Assembly: GCF_027920545.1 (NCBI RefSeq)
Contig: NZ_CP115859.1
Span: forward strand, 2,412,001 to 2,476,000
Direction of reading: 5' to 3'
Origin: Chryseobacterium camelliae
GTDB taxonomy: Bacteria; Bacteroidota; Bacteroidia; Flavobacteriales; Weeksellaceae
DNA: 64,000 nucleotides
Position numbers and translations under genes: made by a program. The stretch's first letter is position 1; every line of letters begins with the position of its first letter. Shown one piece after another: positions 43,646 to 52,816 of the stretch. The notes under the pieces were generated by a model. That model made no database searches. It had not been told where the DNA came from and was given only the letters and a program-made list of their open reading frames with translations.

Positions 43646-43676
43646 TTTGTAGGTTGCAAAATTATTCATACATTTG
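43646..43676 (+). promoter_or_regulatory. rplC (S10 operon) promoter
   Basis: TTTG (43646-43649), 19-base spacer, TACATTTG (43669-43676), an excellent consensus match. It explains how the S10 genes are transcribed despite separation from rpsJ. The leader would be about 100 bases. Confidence 0.75.
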
Positions 43677-43699
43677 CACACTCATTTTAGGGGCGTAGT

Positions 43700-43762
43700 A
43701 TGCCTATATCAAAAGTAGAAATTACTTCAGACTTCCGAAAAATGGGGATAAATAAAGGATAA
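43700..43762 (+). other. 20-codon open frame in the rplC leader
   Basis: ATG CCT ... GGA TAA encodes MPISKVEITSDFRKMGINKG and ends 20 bases before rplC. It lies wholly inside the predicted leader. A small hairpin GGCGT-AGT-ATGCC covers its start codon. It could be a regulatory leader peptide or chance. Confidence 0.3.
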
Positions 43763-43782
43763 ATTTTATTATAACATAAACA

Positions 43783-44406
43783 ATGTCAGGTATTATTGGT
43801 AAAAAAATCGGTATGACATCTTTGTTTAACGAAGAAGGGAAAAACATTCCTTGTACAGTTATTCAAGCAGGTCCGTGCTCGATTTTACAGGTCAGAACCT
43901 TAGAAGTTGACGGTTATTCAGCTGTTCAATTAGGTTTCGATGACAAGAGTGAGAAGAACGTTGGTAAAGCGTTAGCTGGTCATTTCAAAAAGGCTGGTTC
44001 TGCTCCTAAAGCTAAATTAGTAGAATTCCACGACGGATTTGCTGAAGCAAAAGTAGGAGAGGAAGTAAAAGTTGATCTATTCATCGAAGGTGAGTATGTA
44101 GATGTAACGGGTACTTCTAAAGGTAAAGGTTTCCAAGGTGTTGTTAAAAGACACGGATTTGGAGGTGTAATGCAGGCAACTCATGGTCAGCACAACAGAC
44201 TTAGAGCTCCAGGTTCTATCGGTGCTGGATCTGACCCTTCAAGAGTATTCAAAGGGATGAGAATGGCTGGAAGAATGGGAGGTAAGCAGGTAACTGTTCA
44301 AAACCTTCAAGTATTAAAAGTGGATCAAGAACAAAATCTTTTAGTAGTAAAAGGTGCTGTTCCGGGAGCTAAAAATTCTTATGTAATTATCAGAAAATGG
44401 AACTAG
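43783..44406 (+). CDS. rplC: 50S ribosomal protein L3
   Basis: 207 residues. L3 is an early-assembly protein whose loop reaches toward the peptidyl-transferase centre. [26 protein letters not shown] and [24 protein letters not shown] are recognisable. It leads the S10 gene run here. The rplD start lies inside its last 10 bases, giving translational coupling. Confidence 0.97.
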   Translation: MSGIIGKKIGMTSLFNEEGKNIPCTVIQAGPCSILQVRTLEVDGYSAVQLGFDDKSEKNVGKALAGHFKKAGSAPKAKLVEFHDGFAEAKVGEEVKVDLFIEGEYVDVTGTSKGKGFQGVVKRHGFGGVMQATHGQHNRLRAPGSIGAGSDPSRVFKGMRMAGRMGGKQVTVQNLQVLKVDQEQNLLVVKGAVPGAKNSYVIIRKWN

Positions 44407-45026
44407 TAGTATTAAATACATCAGGAAAAGAGACCGGAAGAAAAGTAACTCTAGACGAAACAGTATTCGGAATTGAGCCAAATCAGCACGCGGTTTACTT
44501 AGAAGTTAAACAGTACCTTGCTGCACAAAGACAAGGAACTCATAAAGCAAAAGAAAGAAGCGAAATTACGGCTTCTACTAAAAAACTTAAGAAGCAAAAA
44601 GGATCTGGATCTGCTAGATATGGTGATATTAAATCTCCAACTTTCAGAGGTGGAGGTAGAGTATTCGGACCAAAACCAAGAGACTACAGATTCAAATTGA
44701 ACAAAGCTCTTAAGAGATTAGCAAAAAAATCTGTTTTATCTCAAAAAATGAGAGACAACAGCATTAAAGTTTTAGAAGATATGAGCTTTGCAGCTCCTAA
44801 GACTAAAGATTTTATCAATGTATTAAGTGCATTGGAACTTAACGGTAAAAAATCTTTATTCGTTCTTCCTGAAGCTAACAAGAATGTGTATTTATCTTCA
44901 AGAAACTTACCTAAAACTAAAGTAATGAACTTCAACGAGATCAGTTCTTACGACCTAGTAAACGCAGGTGAAATTATTTTCTTCGAAGGTGCAGTTGAAA
45001 AATTCCAGGAAAATTTAAAGAAATAA
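44397..45026 (+). CDS. rplD: 50S ribosomal protein L4
   Basis: 209 residues. L4 lines the peptide exit tunnel and represses its own operon in some bacteria. [17 protein letters not shown] and [18 protein letters not shown] mark the extended loop and the globular domain. It overlaps rplC by 10 bases and rplW follows after 3 bases. Confidence 0.96.
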   Translation: MELVVLNTSGKETGRKVTLDETVFGIEPNQHAVYLEVKQYLAAQRQGTHKAKERSEITASTKKLKKQKGSGSARYGDIKSPTFRGGGRVFGPKPRDYRFKLNKALKRLAKKSVLSQKMRDNSIKVLEDMSFAAPKTKDFINVLSALELNGKKSLFVLPEANKNVYLSSRNLPKTKVMNFNEISSYDLVNAGEIIFFEGAVEKFQENLKK

Positions 45027-45029
45027 GTC

Positions 45030-45320
45030 ATGTCAGTTATTATTAAACCAGTTATCTCAGAAAAGGCTAATTACCTTACAGATTTAAGAGGTTCTTATTC
45101 TTTCTTAGTAAACACTAAGGCGAATAAAATCCAAATCAAAAAAGCTGTTGAAGAAGCTTATGGTGTAAAAGTAGCAGACGTTAACACAATGATTTATGCT
45201 CCGAAGGTTTCTTCGAAATACACTAAAAAAGGTCTTCAAGTAGGAAAGACAAACAAATTGAAAAAAGCGGTAATCAAACTTGCTGAAGGTGAGGTTATCG
45301 ATATTTTTGCTGTAAATTAA
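45030..45320 (+). CDS. rplW: 50S ribosomal protein L23
   Basis: 96 residues. L23 lies at the tunnel exit and is a docking site for chaperones and the signal recognition particle. MSVIIKPVISEKANYL and the strand KIQIKKAVEEAYGVKVADVNT are family features. It lies between rplD and rplB as usual. Confidence 0.96.
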   Translation: MSVIIKPVISEKANYLTDLRGSYSFLVNTKANKIQIKKAVEEAYGVKVADVNTMIYAPKVSSKYTKKGLQVGKTNKLKKAVIKLAEGEVIDIFAVN

Positions 45321-45342
45321 TTATTAATTATAAATAATAGTA

Positions 45343-46164
45343 ATGTCTGTTAGAAAATTAAAACCTATCACCCCGGGACAGAGATTCAGAGTTGTAAACA
45401 ATTTTGAGGAAATTACTACTAACAAACCAGAGAAATCTCTAACAGTTGGTATTAAAAAGTCAGGTGGACGTAACCAAACAGGTAAAATGACCATGCGTTA
45501 CACCGGAGGTGGACACAAAAAGAAATACAGAATTATTGACTTCAAAAGAAACAAAGCAAACGTTGAAGCAACTGTAAAATCTGTAGAATACGATCCAAAC
45601 AGAACTGCATTTATCGCTTTATTAGAGTACGCAGACGGAGAGAAGAGATATATCATCGCTCCAAACGGTATCAAAGTAGATCAGAAAGTAGTTTCAGGTG
45701 AAAGCGTAGAACCAAACGTAGGTAACGCAATGAAATTGAAAAATATTCCATTGGGTACTGTAATTTCTTGTGTTGAAATGAAGCCTGGTCAAGGTGCAAT
45801 TTTAGCAAGAAGTGCTGGTTCTTCAGCTCAATTAACTTCAAGAGACGGGAAATATGCAATCATCAAATTGCCTTCAGGAGAATCTAGAATGATCCTTACT
45901 GAATGTATGGCAATGATTGGTTCAGTTTCTAACTCAGATCACCAATTAACTGTATCAGGTAAAGCTGGTAGAAGCAGATGGTTAGGTAGAAGACCAAGAA
46001 CAAGAGCGGTAGTAATGAACCCAGTAGATCACCCAATGGGTGGTGGTGAAGGACGTTCTTCTGGAGGTCACCCAAGATCTAGAAACGGTAAACCATCTAA
46101 AGGTTACAAAACTAGAAAGAAAAACAAAGTGTCTAACCGTTACATCGTATCTAAAAGAAAATAA
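45343..46164 (+). CDS. rplB: 50S ribosomal protein L2
   Basis: 273 residues. L2 is needed for subunit joining and peptidyl transfer. [26 protein letters not shown] and the C-terminal [19 protein letters not shown], carrying the conserved His, are present. It precedes rpsS by 2 bases. Confidence 0.97.
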   Translation: MSVRKLKPITPGQRFRVVNNFEEITTNKPEKSLTVGIKKSGGRNQTGKMTMRYTGGGHKKKYRIIDFKRNKANVEATVKSVEYDPNRTAFIALLEYADGEKRYIIAPNGIKVDQKVVSGESVEPNVGNAMKLKNIPLGTVISCVEMKPGQGAILARSAGSSAQLTSRDGKYAIIKLPSGESRMILTECMAMIGSVSNSDHQLTVSGKAGRSRWLGRRPRTRAVVMNPVDHPMGGGEGRSSGGHPRSRNGKPSKGYKTRKKNKVSNRYIVSKRK

Positions 46165-46166
46165 TT

Positions 46167-46445
46167 ATGGCAAGATCACTTAAGAAAGGACCGTTCATTC
46201 ATCATACTTTAGATAAGAAGGTTCAGGCAAATATAGAGTCTGGTAAGAAGACAGTTATCAAAACTTGGTCTAGAGCATCTATGATCTCTCCGGACTTCGT
46301 AGGACAAACTATTGCTGTACACAACGGGAAATCTTTTATCCCGGTTTATGTTACAGAAAACATGGTTGGTCACAAGTTAGGCGAATTTTCTCCAACAAGA
46401 TCTTTCAGAGGTCATGGTGGTAACAAAAACAAAGGTAGCAGATAA
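46167..46445 (+). CDS. rpsS: 30S ribosomal protein S19
   Basis: 92 residues. S19 binds 16S rRNA in the head beside S13. [19 protein letters not shown] and [15 protein letters not shown] are diagnostic. Gap to rplV is 2 bases. Confidence 0.97.
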   Translation: MARSLKKGPFIHHTLDKKVQANIESGKKTVIKTWSRASMISPDFVGQTIAVHNGKSFIPVYVTENMVGHKLGEFSPTRSFRGHGGNKNKGSR

Positions 46446-46447
46446 TC

Positions 46448-46846
46448 ATGGGATCAAGAAAAAGAGAAAGTGCATTAGCACGTAAATTAACAAATCAGGA
46501 TGTAGTAAAAGCATTACATAATGATTGCCCGTCTTCTCCAAGAAAAATGAGATTAGTAGCTGATATCATCAGAGGAGTAGAAGTAGAAAAAGCTTTAAGC
46601 ATTCTAAAATATTCTAAAAAAGATGCGTCAAACAAGTTGGAGAAAGTTTTACTTTCTGCAATGGCAAACTGGCAAACTAAAAACGAAGGTGCTGATATTG
46701 AAGAAGCAAACCTTATCGTTAAAGAAATTTTTGTAGACAGTGCAAGACAATTGAAGAGACTAAGACCAGCTCCACAAGGTAGAGGGTATAGAATCAGAAA
46801 AAGATCAAACCACATTACACTAATCTTAGGTACAAAAGAAAAATAA
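46448..46846 (+). CDS. rplV: 50S ribosomal protein L22
   Basis: 132 residues. L22 lines the exit tunnel; its loop ([22 protein letters not shown]) is near macrolide sites. N-terminal [15 protein letters not shown] is typical. It is a little longer than the E. coli protein (110), owing to N-terminal residues. Gap to rpsC is 7 bases. Confidence 0.95.
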   Translation: MGSRKRESALARKLTNQDVVKALHNDCPSSPRKMRLVADIIRGVEVEKALSILKYSKKDASNKLEKVLLSAMANWQTKNEGADIEEANLIVKEIFVDSARQLKRLRPAPQGRGYRIRKRSNHITLILGTKEK

Positions 46847-46853
46847 TCAAGGT

Positions 46854-47591
46854 ATGGGACAGAAGACAAATCCAATTGGTAACAGATTAGGTATCATCAG
46901 AGGATGGGATTCTAACTGGTTTGGCGGAAACGACTATGGAGACAGAATCGCGGAAGACTACAAAATCAGAAGATACCTTGAAGCAAGATTATCTAAAGGT
47001 GGTATTTCAAAAATTTATATTGAGAGAACACTTAAATTAGTAACAGTTACAATCACTACTGCAAGACCAGGACTTATCATCGGTAAAGGAGGTCAGGAAG
47101 TTGATAAATTGAAAGAAGAATTGAAGAAACTTACAGGTAAGGATATTCAAATCAATATTTTCGAAATCAAAAGACCTGAACTAGATGCTGTATTAGTTGC
47201 TGATAGTATCGCTAAGCAAATTGAAAACAGAATCTCTTACAGAAGAGCTGTTAAAATGGCTATGGCTGGTACAATGAGAATGGGTGCAGAAGGTATCAAA
47301 GTTCAAATCTCAGGAAGATTGAATGGAGCAGAAATGGCAAGAAGCGAATCCTTCAAAGAAGGAAGAATTCCATTGTCTACTTTCAGAGCAGATATCGATT
47401 ATCATATCGGTGAAGCATTAACTCAGTACGGTAAGTTAGGAGTTAAAGTTTGGATCATGAAAGGAGAAGTTTACGGTAAAAGAGAACTTTCTCCACTAGT
47501 GGGACAACAGAAGAAAGGACCTGCAGGAGGAGGAAACAGAGAGAGAGGAGACAGAGACAACAGAAAACCAAGAAGAAACAATAATAATTAA
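46854..47591 (+). CDS. rpsC: 30S ribosomal protein S3
   Basis: 245 residues. S3 helps form the mRNA entry channel. A KH domain carries [18 protein letters not shown] near residue 73. [18 protein letters not shown] begins the protein. The end ([21 protein letters not shown]) is a low-complexity basic tail not seen in E. coli. It is followed by a 90-base gap holding a tandem heptamer repeat before rplP, the widest gap in this part of the operon. Confidence 0.96.
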   Translation: MGQKTNPIGNRLGIIRGWDSNWFGGNDYGDRIAEDYKIRRYLEARLSKGGISKIYIERTLKLVTVTITTARPGLIIGKGGQEVDKLKEELKKLTGKDIQINIFEIKRPELDAVLVADSIAKQIENRISYRRAVKMAMAGTMRMGAEGIKVQISGRLNGAEMARSESFKEGRIPLSTFRADIDYHIGEALTQYGKLGVKVWIMKGEVYGKRELSPLVGQQKKGPAGGGNRERGDRDNRKPRRNNNN

Positions 47592-47638
47592 AAATTTTAG
47601 ATTGCAAATTTTGAATTTTAAATTGCCGTTACTTTTTT

Positions 47639-47673
47639 AAAATCTAAAATCTAAAATCTAAAATCTAAAATTT
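47639..47673 (+). repeat. Tandem heptamer repeat between rpsC and rplP
   Basis: Four perfect copies of AAAATCT (47639-47666) and a fifth imperfect copy (AAAATTT). The tract is also the inverted partner of AAATTTTAGATT near 47592, so it can fold back. It lies 9 bases before the rplP ATG. Confidence 0.85.
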
Positions 47674-47681
47674 AGAAAATT

Positions 47682-48107
47682 ATGTTACAACCAAAAAGAA
47701 CCAAATTCCGTAGAGTTCATAAGATGAAGATGAAGGGGATTGCTCAGAGAGGTAATCAACTTGCTTATGGAACTTTCGGAATCAAAGCAACAGAAGGTGC
47801 TTGGATCACTGCAAGACAAATTGAAGCTGCGCGTATCGCTGCGACAAGATATATGAAGAGAGAAGGTCAACTATGGATCAAGATCTTCCCGGATAAGCCA
47901 ATTACTAAAAAGCCTGCGGAAGTACGTATGGGTAAAGGTAAAGGTGCCGTGGAATATTGGGTAGCTGTAGTAAAACCAGGTAAAATTATGTTCGAAGTAG
48001 GAGGTGTTCCTTACGAAGTAGCGAAAGAAGCTCTTAGACTTGCTGCACAGAAATTACCAGTAGTTACTAAATTTGTAGTTGCTAACGATTTTGTTAAACC
48101 TCTATAA
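47682..48107 (+). CDS. rplP: 50S ribosomal protein L16
   Basis: 141 residues. L16 contacts A-site tRNA and 5S r[22 protein letters not shown] and [24 protein letters not shown] are family hallmarks. The start ATG lies just after the heptamer tract, so tract length could alter the spacing upstream of its start. Confidence 0.97.
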   Translation: MLQPKRTKFRRVHKMKMKGIAQRGNQLAYGTFGIKATEGAWITARQIEAARIAATRYMKREGQLWIKIFPDKPITKKPAEVRMGKGKGAVEYWVAVVKPGKIMFEVGGVPYEVAKEALRLAAQKLPVVTKFVVANDFVKPL

Positions 48108-48119
48108 TCTTTGAATACA

Positions 48120-48305
48120 ATGAAAAAAGCTGATATTAAAAATTTAAGCGCGGGAGATATTCAAACTCAGTTGACTGAAGCTAAAGCTCAATACCAAAAA
48201 TTGAAATTGGCTCACAAAATCAGCCCAATTGAAAACCCGATTCAAATCAGAGATTTGAGAAAGACAATCGCAAGATTAAACACAGAGTTAACTAACAAAC
48301 AATAA
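48120..48305 (+). CDS. rpmC: 50S ribosomal protein L29
   Basis: 61 residues from ATG 48120; the frame extends to TTG 48111, which I reject. L29 is near the tunnel exit. KKADIKNLSAGDIQTQL and ENPIQIRDLRKTIARL are typical. Gap to rpsQ is 12 bases. Confidence 0.95.
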   Translation: MKKADIKNLSAGDIQTQLTEAKAQYQKLKLAHKISPIENPIQIRDLRKTIARLNTELTNKQ

Positions 48306-48317
48306 TTTCATTTTACA

Positions 48318-48572
48318 ATGGATAGAAATTTAAGAAAAGAAAGAATCGGAGTGGTTTCCAGCAATAAAATGGAAAAAACCATTGTTGTTAGTGAAACGAT
48401 GAGAATTAAACACCCGATGTACGGTAAATTCGTATTAAAAACGAAAAAATATACTGCACACGACGAGAACAACGAATGCAACGAAGGAGATACAGTTTTG
48501 ATCCAAGAAACTAGACCTTTGAGCAAGAATAAGAGATGGAGATTAGTAAGAATCATTGAAAAAGCTAAGTAA
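48318..48572 (+). CDS. rpsQ: 30S ribosomal protein S17
   Basis: 84 residues. S17 is an early-assembly OB-fold protein. [18 protein letters not shown] and [20 protein letters not shown] match. It ends 2 bases before rplN. Confidence 0.96.
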   Translation: MDRNLRKERIGVVSSNKMEKTIVVSETMRIKHPMYGKFVLKTKKYTAHDENNECNEGDTVLIQETRPLSKNKRWRLVRIIEKAK

Positions 48573-48574
48573 TA

Positions 48575-48943
48575 ATGTTACAAACAGAATCAAGATTAAA
48601 AGTTGCTGATAACACAGGTGCTAAAGAAGTATTGGTTATCAGAGTTCTGGGAGGAACCAGAAGAAGATATGCTTCAGTTGGTGATAAAATCGTTGTTACT
48701 ATCAAAGATTCTACACCATCAGGAAACGCTAAAAAAGGTCAGGTATCTAAAGCTGTAGTAGTAAGAACTAAAAAAGCAGTGAGAAGAAAAGATGGTTCAT
48801 ACATCAAATTCGAAGACAATGCTTGTGTATTGCTAAACGCAGCGGGAGAAATGAGAGGAACACGTGTTTTCGGACCAGTTGCTCGTGAGTTGAGAGACAA
48901 AGAATATATGAAAATCATTTCATTAGCTCCTGAAGTACTTTAA
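48575..48943 (+). CDS. rplN: 50S ribosomal protein L14
   Basis: 122 residues. L14 lies at the subunit interface. [21 protein letters not shown]-type loop [11 protein letters not shown] and [13 protein letters not shown] are conserved. It lies in the spc part of the operon. Confidence 0.96.
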   Translation: MLQTESRLKVADNTGAKEVLVIRVLGGTRRRYASVGDKIVVTIKDSTPSGNAKKGQVSKAVVVRTKKAVRRKDGSYIKFEDNACVLLNAAGEMRGTRVFGPVARELRDKEYMKIISLAPEVL

Positions 48944-48965
48944 TTTTAAAAATTTTTAAAAGAAA

Positions 48966-49292
48966 ATGTCAAAGTTAAAAATAAAAAGAGGAGATAACGT
49001 AATCGTAACTACAGGTAAGAAAGGTCTTAAAGGTAGCACTGGTGAAGTTATTGAAGTGATCAAAAAAGAAGGAAGAGACCCTAGAGTAGTTGTTGCAGGA
49101 CTTAACATCATCAAAAAGCACGTTAAGCCTTCAGCTTCAAATCCTCAAGGAGGAATCGTTGAAAGAGAAGCTTCTATTCATATCTCAAACGTAGCTTTAG
49201 TTGGTAAAGACGGAAAAGCTATCAAAGTAGGTTACAAAATCGAAGGAGATAAGAAAGTAAGAATCAACAAAAAAACGGGTGAAACTTTATAA
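48966..49292 (+). CDS. rplX: 50S ribosomal protein L24
   Basis: 108 residues. L24 starts large-subunit assembly. KIKRGDNVIVTTGKKGLKGSTGEV is the KOW motif, followed by NIIKKHVKPSASNPQGGIVEREA. It is followed by rplE after 13 bases. Confidence 0.96.
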   Translation: MSKLKIKRGDNVIVTTGKKGLKGSTGEVIEVIKKEGRDPRVVVAGLNIIKKHVKPSASNPQGGIVEREASIHISNVALVGKDGKAIKVGYKIEGDKKVRINKKTGETL

Positions 49293-49305
49293 TTTTAAAT
49301 AACAC

Positions 49306-49857
49306 ATGGAATATATAGCAAGACCCAAAAAAGCATATAAAGAAACGATTGTTCCTGCAATGATGGAAGAATTCGGGTACAAATCAGTAATGCAAGTACC
49401 TAAATTGGAAAAAATCATCCTATCTCAAGGTTTAGGAGATGCTACTGCAGACAAGAAAATCATTGATTATGCTGTTGAAGAATTAACGAACATCACTGGT
49501 CAGAAGGCTGTAGGTACTATCTCTAAGAAAGACGAAGCTGCTTTCAAATTGAGAAAAGGTATGCCTGTAGGTGCTAAAGTTACTCTTAGAGCTGATAAAA
49601 TGTATGAGTTCTTAGACAGATTAACTTCTTCTGCATTGCCACGTATTAGAGATTTCTCTGGTATTAAAGCTGACGGATTTGATGGTAGAGGTAACTATAA
49701 CTTAGGTATCACTGAGCAGATCATCTTCCCTGAGATCGTAATCGACAAAGTGAAAAAAATCCAAGGGATGGACATCACTTTCGTTACTACAGCGAAAACA
49801 GATAAAGAAGCAAAAGCATTATTAACTCACTTCGGTTTACCATTTAAAAAGAACTAA
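49306..49857 (+). CDS. rplE: 50S ribosomal protein L5
   Basis: 183 residues. L5 binds 5S rRNA and P-site t[21 protein letters not shown] and [21 protein letters not shown] match the family. Gap to rpsN is 3 bases. Confidence 0.97.
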   Translation: MEYIARPKKAYKETIVPAMMEEFGYKSVMQVPKLEKIILSQGLGDATADKKIIDYAVEELTNITGQKAVGTISKKDEAAFKLRKGMPVGAKVTLRADKMYEFLDRLTSSALPRIRDFSGIKADGFDGRGNYNLGITEQIIFPEIVIDKVKKIQGMDITFVTTAKTDKEAKALLTHFGLPFKKN

Positions 49858-49860
49858 GAA

Positions 49861-50130
49861 ATGGCTAAAGAATCAATGAAAGCGCGTGAGCGCAAAAGAG
49901 AAGCACTAGTTGCTAAATACGCTGCTAAAAGACAAGCTCTTAAAGAAGCTGGTGATTACGAAGGACTTCAAAAATTGCCTAAAAATGCTTCTCCTGTAAG
50001 ATTACACAACAGATGTAAACTAACAGGTAGACCAAGAGGGTACATGAGAACGTTCGGTATTTCCAGAGTAACTTTCAGAGAAATGGCAAACAACGGTCTT
50101 ATCCCGGGAGTTAAAAAAGCTAGTTGGTAA
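49861..50130 (+). CDS. rpsN: 30S ribosomal protein S14, zinc-free form
   Basis: 89 residues, the long C-minus form. It lacks the CxxC...CxxC zinc finger of the short form; only one Cys remains, in [14 protein letters not shown]14 lies in the head and completes it. [20 protein letters not shown] is typical. A long gap with a hairpin follows before rpsH. Confidence 0.95.
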   Translation: MAKESMKARERKREALVAKYAAKRQALKEAGDYEGLQKLPKNASPVRLHNRCKLTGRPRGYMRTFGISRVTFREMANNGLIPGVKKASW

Positions 50131-50182
50131 TAATTACTAATTAAAAATCGGGACAATTAAGTTGTCTAGATACTAAAGATAA

Positions 50183-50220
50183 AAAATATCAGACCGAAGA
50201 TTTCTGAAGTCTGATATTTT
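50183..50220 (+). other. Perfect hairpin in the rpsN/rpsH gap
   Basis: Twelve-pair stem AAAATATCAGAC (50183-50194) with GTCTGATATTTT (50209-50220), loop of 14 bases. It ends in TTTT but has no long T run. It lies in a 146-base gap that has no clear TAnnTTTG box. A processing site, attenuator or autoregulatory structure is possible. Confidence 0.65.
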
Positions 50221-50276
50221 ACTCTTCAAGTCTTTACAATACTGATTGTTCTTTAACCAATAATTTATAAAGAAAA

Positions 50277-50675
50277 ATGGTAACAGATCCAATTTCAGAT
50301 TTCCTAACAAGAGTAAGGAACGCACAAAGCGCAGGCCACAAAGTGGTGGAAATTCCTGCATCGAAAATCAAAAAGGAGATTACTAAGATCTTATTTGATC
50401 AAGGGTATATCTTAAACTACAAGTTTGAAGATAGCGCTGTTCAAGGAACGATCAAAATCGCTTTGAAGTACGATAAGCAAACTAACAAACCGGCTATTAA
50501 GTCTATCCAAAGAGCTTCTAGACCAGGTTTGAGACAGTACAAAGGTTCAGCTGAACTTCCAAGAGTACTAAACGGTTTGGGTATTTCTATCATCTCTACT
50601 TCTAAAGGAGTAATGACTGACAAGAAAGCTAGAGAAGAAAAAGTAGGTGGTGAAGTAATCTGCTATGTTTATTAA
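50277..50675 (+). CDS. rpsH: 30S ribosomal protein S8
   Basis: 132 residues. S8 is a primary binder of 16S rRNA and represses the spc operon in E. coli. TDPISDFLTRVRNAQSAGH and STSKGVMTDKKAREEKVGGEV match. It follows the hairpin gap, which might be a binding target of this or another ribosomal protein. Confidence 0.96.
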   Translation: MVTDPISDFLTRVRNAQSAGHKVVEIPASKIKKEITKILFDQGYILNYKFEDSAVQGTIKIALKYDKQTNKPAIKSIQRASRPGLRQYKGSAELPRVLNGLGISIISTSKGVMTDKKAREEKVGGEVICYVY

Positions 50676-50692
50676 TTTTTAATCAAAGGAAA

Positions 50693-51238
50693 ATGTCAAG
50701 AATTGGTAAAGCAATTATAACAATTCCAGCAGGAGTTACAATCACTGAAAACAACGGTGTAGTAACTGTAAAAGGAGCTAAAGGAGAACTTTCTCAGGAG
50801 CTTACTGCAGGAATTACTATAGAACAGAAAGATGGAGAACTGAACGTAAACAGACCATCTGATGCTAAACAACACAAAGCGCTTCACGGTTTATACAGAG
50901 CGTTAATCAACAACATGATTGTTGGTGTTTCTCAAGGTTTCGAAAAGAAACTGGAACTAGTAGGGGTAGGATACAGAGCTTCACACGCAGGTCAAAAACT
51001 TGAATTGGCTTTAGGATTCTCTCACGGTATCGTACTAGAGCTTCCAAACGAAGTGAAAGTAGATACATTGACTGAAAAAGGTAAAAACCCAATTATTACT
51101 TTAACGTCTCACGACAACCAACTTCTAGGGATGGTAGCTGCAAAGATCCGTTCTTTCAGAAAGCCTGAGCCATACAAAGGAAAAGGTGTAAGATTCGTAG
51201 GAGAAATTGTTAGACGTAAAGCTGGTAAATCTGCTTAA
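50693..51238 (+). CDS. rplF: 50S ribosomal protein L6
   Basis: 181 residues. L6 lies near the factor-binding site. SRIGKAIITIPAGV and PEPYKGKGVRFVGEIVRRKAGKSA are diagnostic. Gap to rplR is 15 bases. Confidence 0.97.
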   Translation: MSRIGKAIITIPAGVTITENNGVVTVKGAKGELSQELTAGITIEQKDGELNVNRPSDAKQHKALHGLYRALINNMIVGVSQGFEKKLELVGVGYRASHAGQKLELALGFSHGIVLELPNEVKVDTLTEKGKNPIITLTSHDNQLLGMVAAKIRSFRKPEPYKGKGVRFVGEIVRRKAGKSA

Positions 51239-51253
51239 TAAATTATAAGTATT

Positions 51254-51607
51254 ATGGCATTAAGTAAATTAGAAAAAAGAATAAGAATCAAAAGAAGAGT
51301 AAGAGGGAAAATCTCCGGATCTTCTGAATTGCCAAGATTATCTGTATACAAAAGTAATAAGGAAATTTACGCTCAGTTAATCGACGATAACAGTGGAAAA
51401 ACTTTAGCTTCTGCTTCTTCTAGAGAGAAAGGAGTTGATGCTAACGGAACTAAAACTGAAGTTTCTGCTGCTGTAGGTAAAGCTATCGCTACTAAAGCTA
51501 TCGCTGCAGGAATTGAAAATATTGTATTTGATAGAAACGGTTTCGTATACCATGGAAGAGTAAAAGCTCTAGCTGATGGTGCGAGAGAAGGTGGACTTAA
51601 ATTCTAA
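51254..51607 (+). CDS. rplR: 50S ribosomal protein L18
   Basis: 117 residues. L18 binds 5S r[29 protein letters not shown] and the ending [26 protein letters not shown] are typical. Gap to rpsE is 19 bases. Confidence 0.96.
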   Translation: MALSKLEKRIRIKRRVRGKISGSSELPRLSVYKSNKEIYAQLIDDNSGKTLASASSREKGVDANGTKTEVSAAVGKAIATKAIAAGIENIVFDRNGFVYHGRVKALADGAREGGLKF

Positions 51608-51626
51608 TCATTAAAATTTCGGAAAT

Positions 51627-52148
51627 ATGTTAGGACTAGATAATATAGAAAGAGTAAAACCGGGAGGATTAGAACTTAAAGATCGTCTCGTAGCTGTTAA
51701 CAGAGTAACAAAAGTAACTAAAGGAGGTAGAGCTTTCGGATTCTCTGCTATCGTAGTTGTAGGTAACGAAGATGGAGTGATTGGTTACGGATTAGGAAAA
51801 TCTAAAGAGGTTGCTTCTGCAATTGCTAAAGCAGTTGAAGACGCTAAGAAAAACCTTGTGAAAGTTCCTGTAATGAACCACACAATTCCTCACCAAACTA
51901 CTGCTAGATACGGAGGTGCAGATATCTTCTTAAGACCTGCTTCTCACGGTACAGGACTTATCGCCGGAGGTGCGGTAAGAGCGGTACTTGAATCTGCTGG
52001 TATTCACGATATCCTTTCAAAATCTAAAGGATCTTCAAACCCTCACAACGTGGTGAAAGCTACTTTCAAAGCGTTATTGGATATCAGAAGACCTGAAGAA
52101 ATTGCTAGAATGAGAGGAGTTTCTCTAACTAAAGTGTTTAACGGTTAA
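51627..52148 (+). CDS. rpsE: 30S ribosomal protein S5
   Basis: 173 residues. S5 helps in decoding accuracy. [26 protein letters not shown] is the N-terminal domain, with the [10 protein letters not shown] loop. [20 protein letters not shown] follows. Gap to rpmD is 11 bases. Confidence 0.97.
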   Translation: MLGLDNIERVKPGGLELKDRLVAVNRVTKVTKGGRAFGFSAIVVVGNEDGVIGYGLGKSKEVASAIAKAVEDAKKNLVKVPVMNHTIPHQTTARYGGADIFLRPASHGTGLIAGGAVRAVLESAGIHDILSKSKGSSNPHNVVKATFKALLDIRRPEEIARMRGVSLTKVFNG

Positions 52149-52159
52149 TATATAAAACA

Positions 52160-52336
52160 ATGGCAACAATCAAAGTAAAGCAAGTAAGAAGCGCTATTGG
52201 AAGAACAAAAACCCAAAAGAGAACGCTTGAAGCATTAGGATTTAAGAAACTTCACCAAGTTGTAGAACACGAAGCTACTCCTTCTATCTTAGGAATGATA
52301 GCTGCAGTTAGTCATTTACTTGAAGTTCAAAAATAA
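52160..52336 (+). CDS. rpmD: 50S ribosomal protein L30
   Basis: 58 residues, short but in the expected place between rpsE and rplO. MATIKVKQVRSAIGRTKTQ and LEALGFKKLHQVVEHE (the typical GL.K....V) fit uL30. Many Bacteroidetes keep this gene. It ends 21 bases before rplO. Confidence 0.95.
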   Translation: MATIKVKQVRSAIGRTKTQKRTLEALGFKKLHQVVEHEATPSILGMIAAVSHLLEVQK

Positions 52337-52357
52337 TTTTTAACAAAAGAAATTAAA

Positions 52358-52807
52358 ATGAATTTAAATAACATAAAACCTGCTGCAGGATCTACTTTCA
52401 ATTCAAAAAGAATTGGTAGAGGTCAAGGTAGTGGAAAAGGAGGTACTGCTACAAAAGGACATAAAGGACAGAAAGCAAGAGCTGGTTATTCTCAGAAGAT
52501 CGGTTTTGAAGGAGGTCAGATGCCTTTACAAAGAAGATTACCGAAATTCGGATTCAAAAACGTAAACAGAAAAGAGTTTAGAGGAATTAACCTTGATACA
52601 ATCCAAACTTTAATCGAGAATAAATCTATCACTGGAGATATTACAAGAGAAGTAATGATTGAGAACGGATTAATTACTAAAAACGAATTAGTGAAAATTA
52701 TGGGTAGAGGAGAGTTGAAATCTGCGGTTTCAATCTCTGCTGACAAATTCACTAAATCTGCTGAAGAGCTTATTGCTAAAGCAGGTGGAAAAGCAATTAC
52801 CTTATAA
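52358..52807 (+). CDS. rplO: 50S ribosomal protein L15
   Basis: 149 residues. L15 is a late-assembly protein. GRGQGSGKGGTATKGHKGQKARAG and GFEGGQMPLQRRLPKFGF are diagnostic. secY starts 9 bases after the stop. Confidence 0.97.
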   Translation: MNLNNIKPAAGSTFNSKRIGRGQGSGKGGTATKGHKGQKARAGYSQKIGFEGGQMPLQRRLPKFGFKNVNRKEFRGINLDTIQTLIENKSITGDITREVMIENGLITKNELVKIMGRGELKSAVSISADKFTKSAEELIAKAGGKAITL

Positions 52808-52816
52808 TAGTAACTA

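Larger units (their letters stand above)
43305..43782. other. Divergent control region before rplC
   Basis: It contains a minus-strand -7 box TAATTTTG (43388-43395 complement) for the lipoprotein gene, a small perfect hairpin CCGTAA-AA-TTACGG (43419-43432), the rplC promoter (43646-43676) and a leader with a 20-codon frame (43700-43762). The middle (43435-43640) shows no other signal. Confidence 0.6.
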
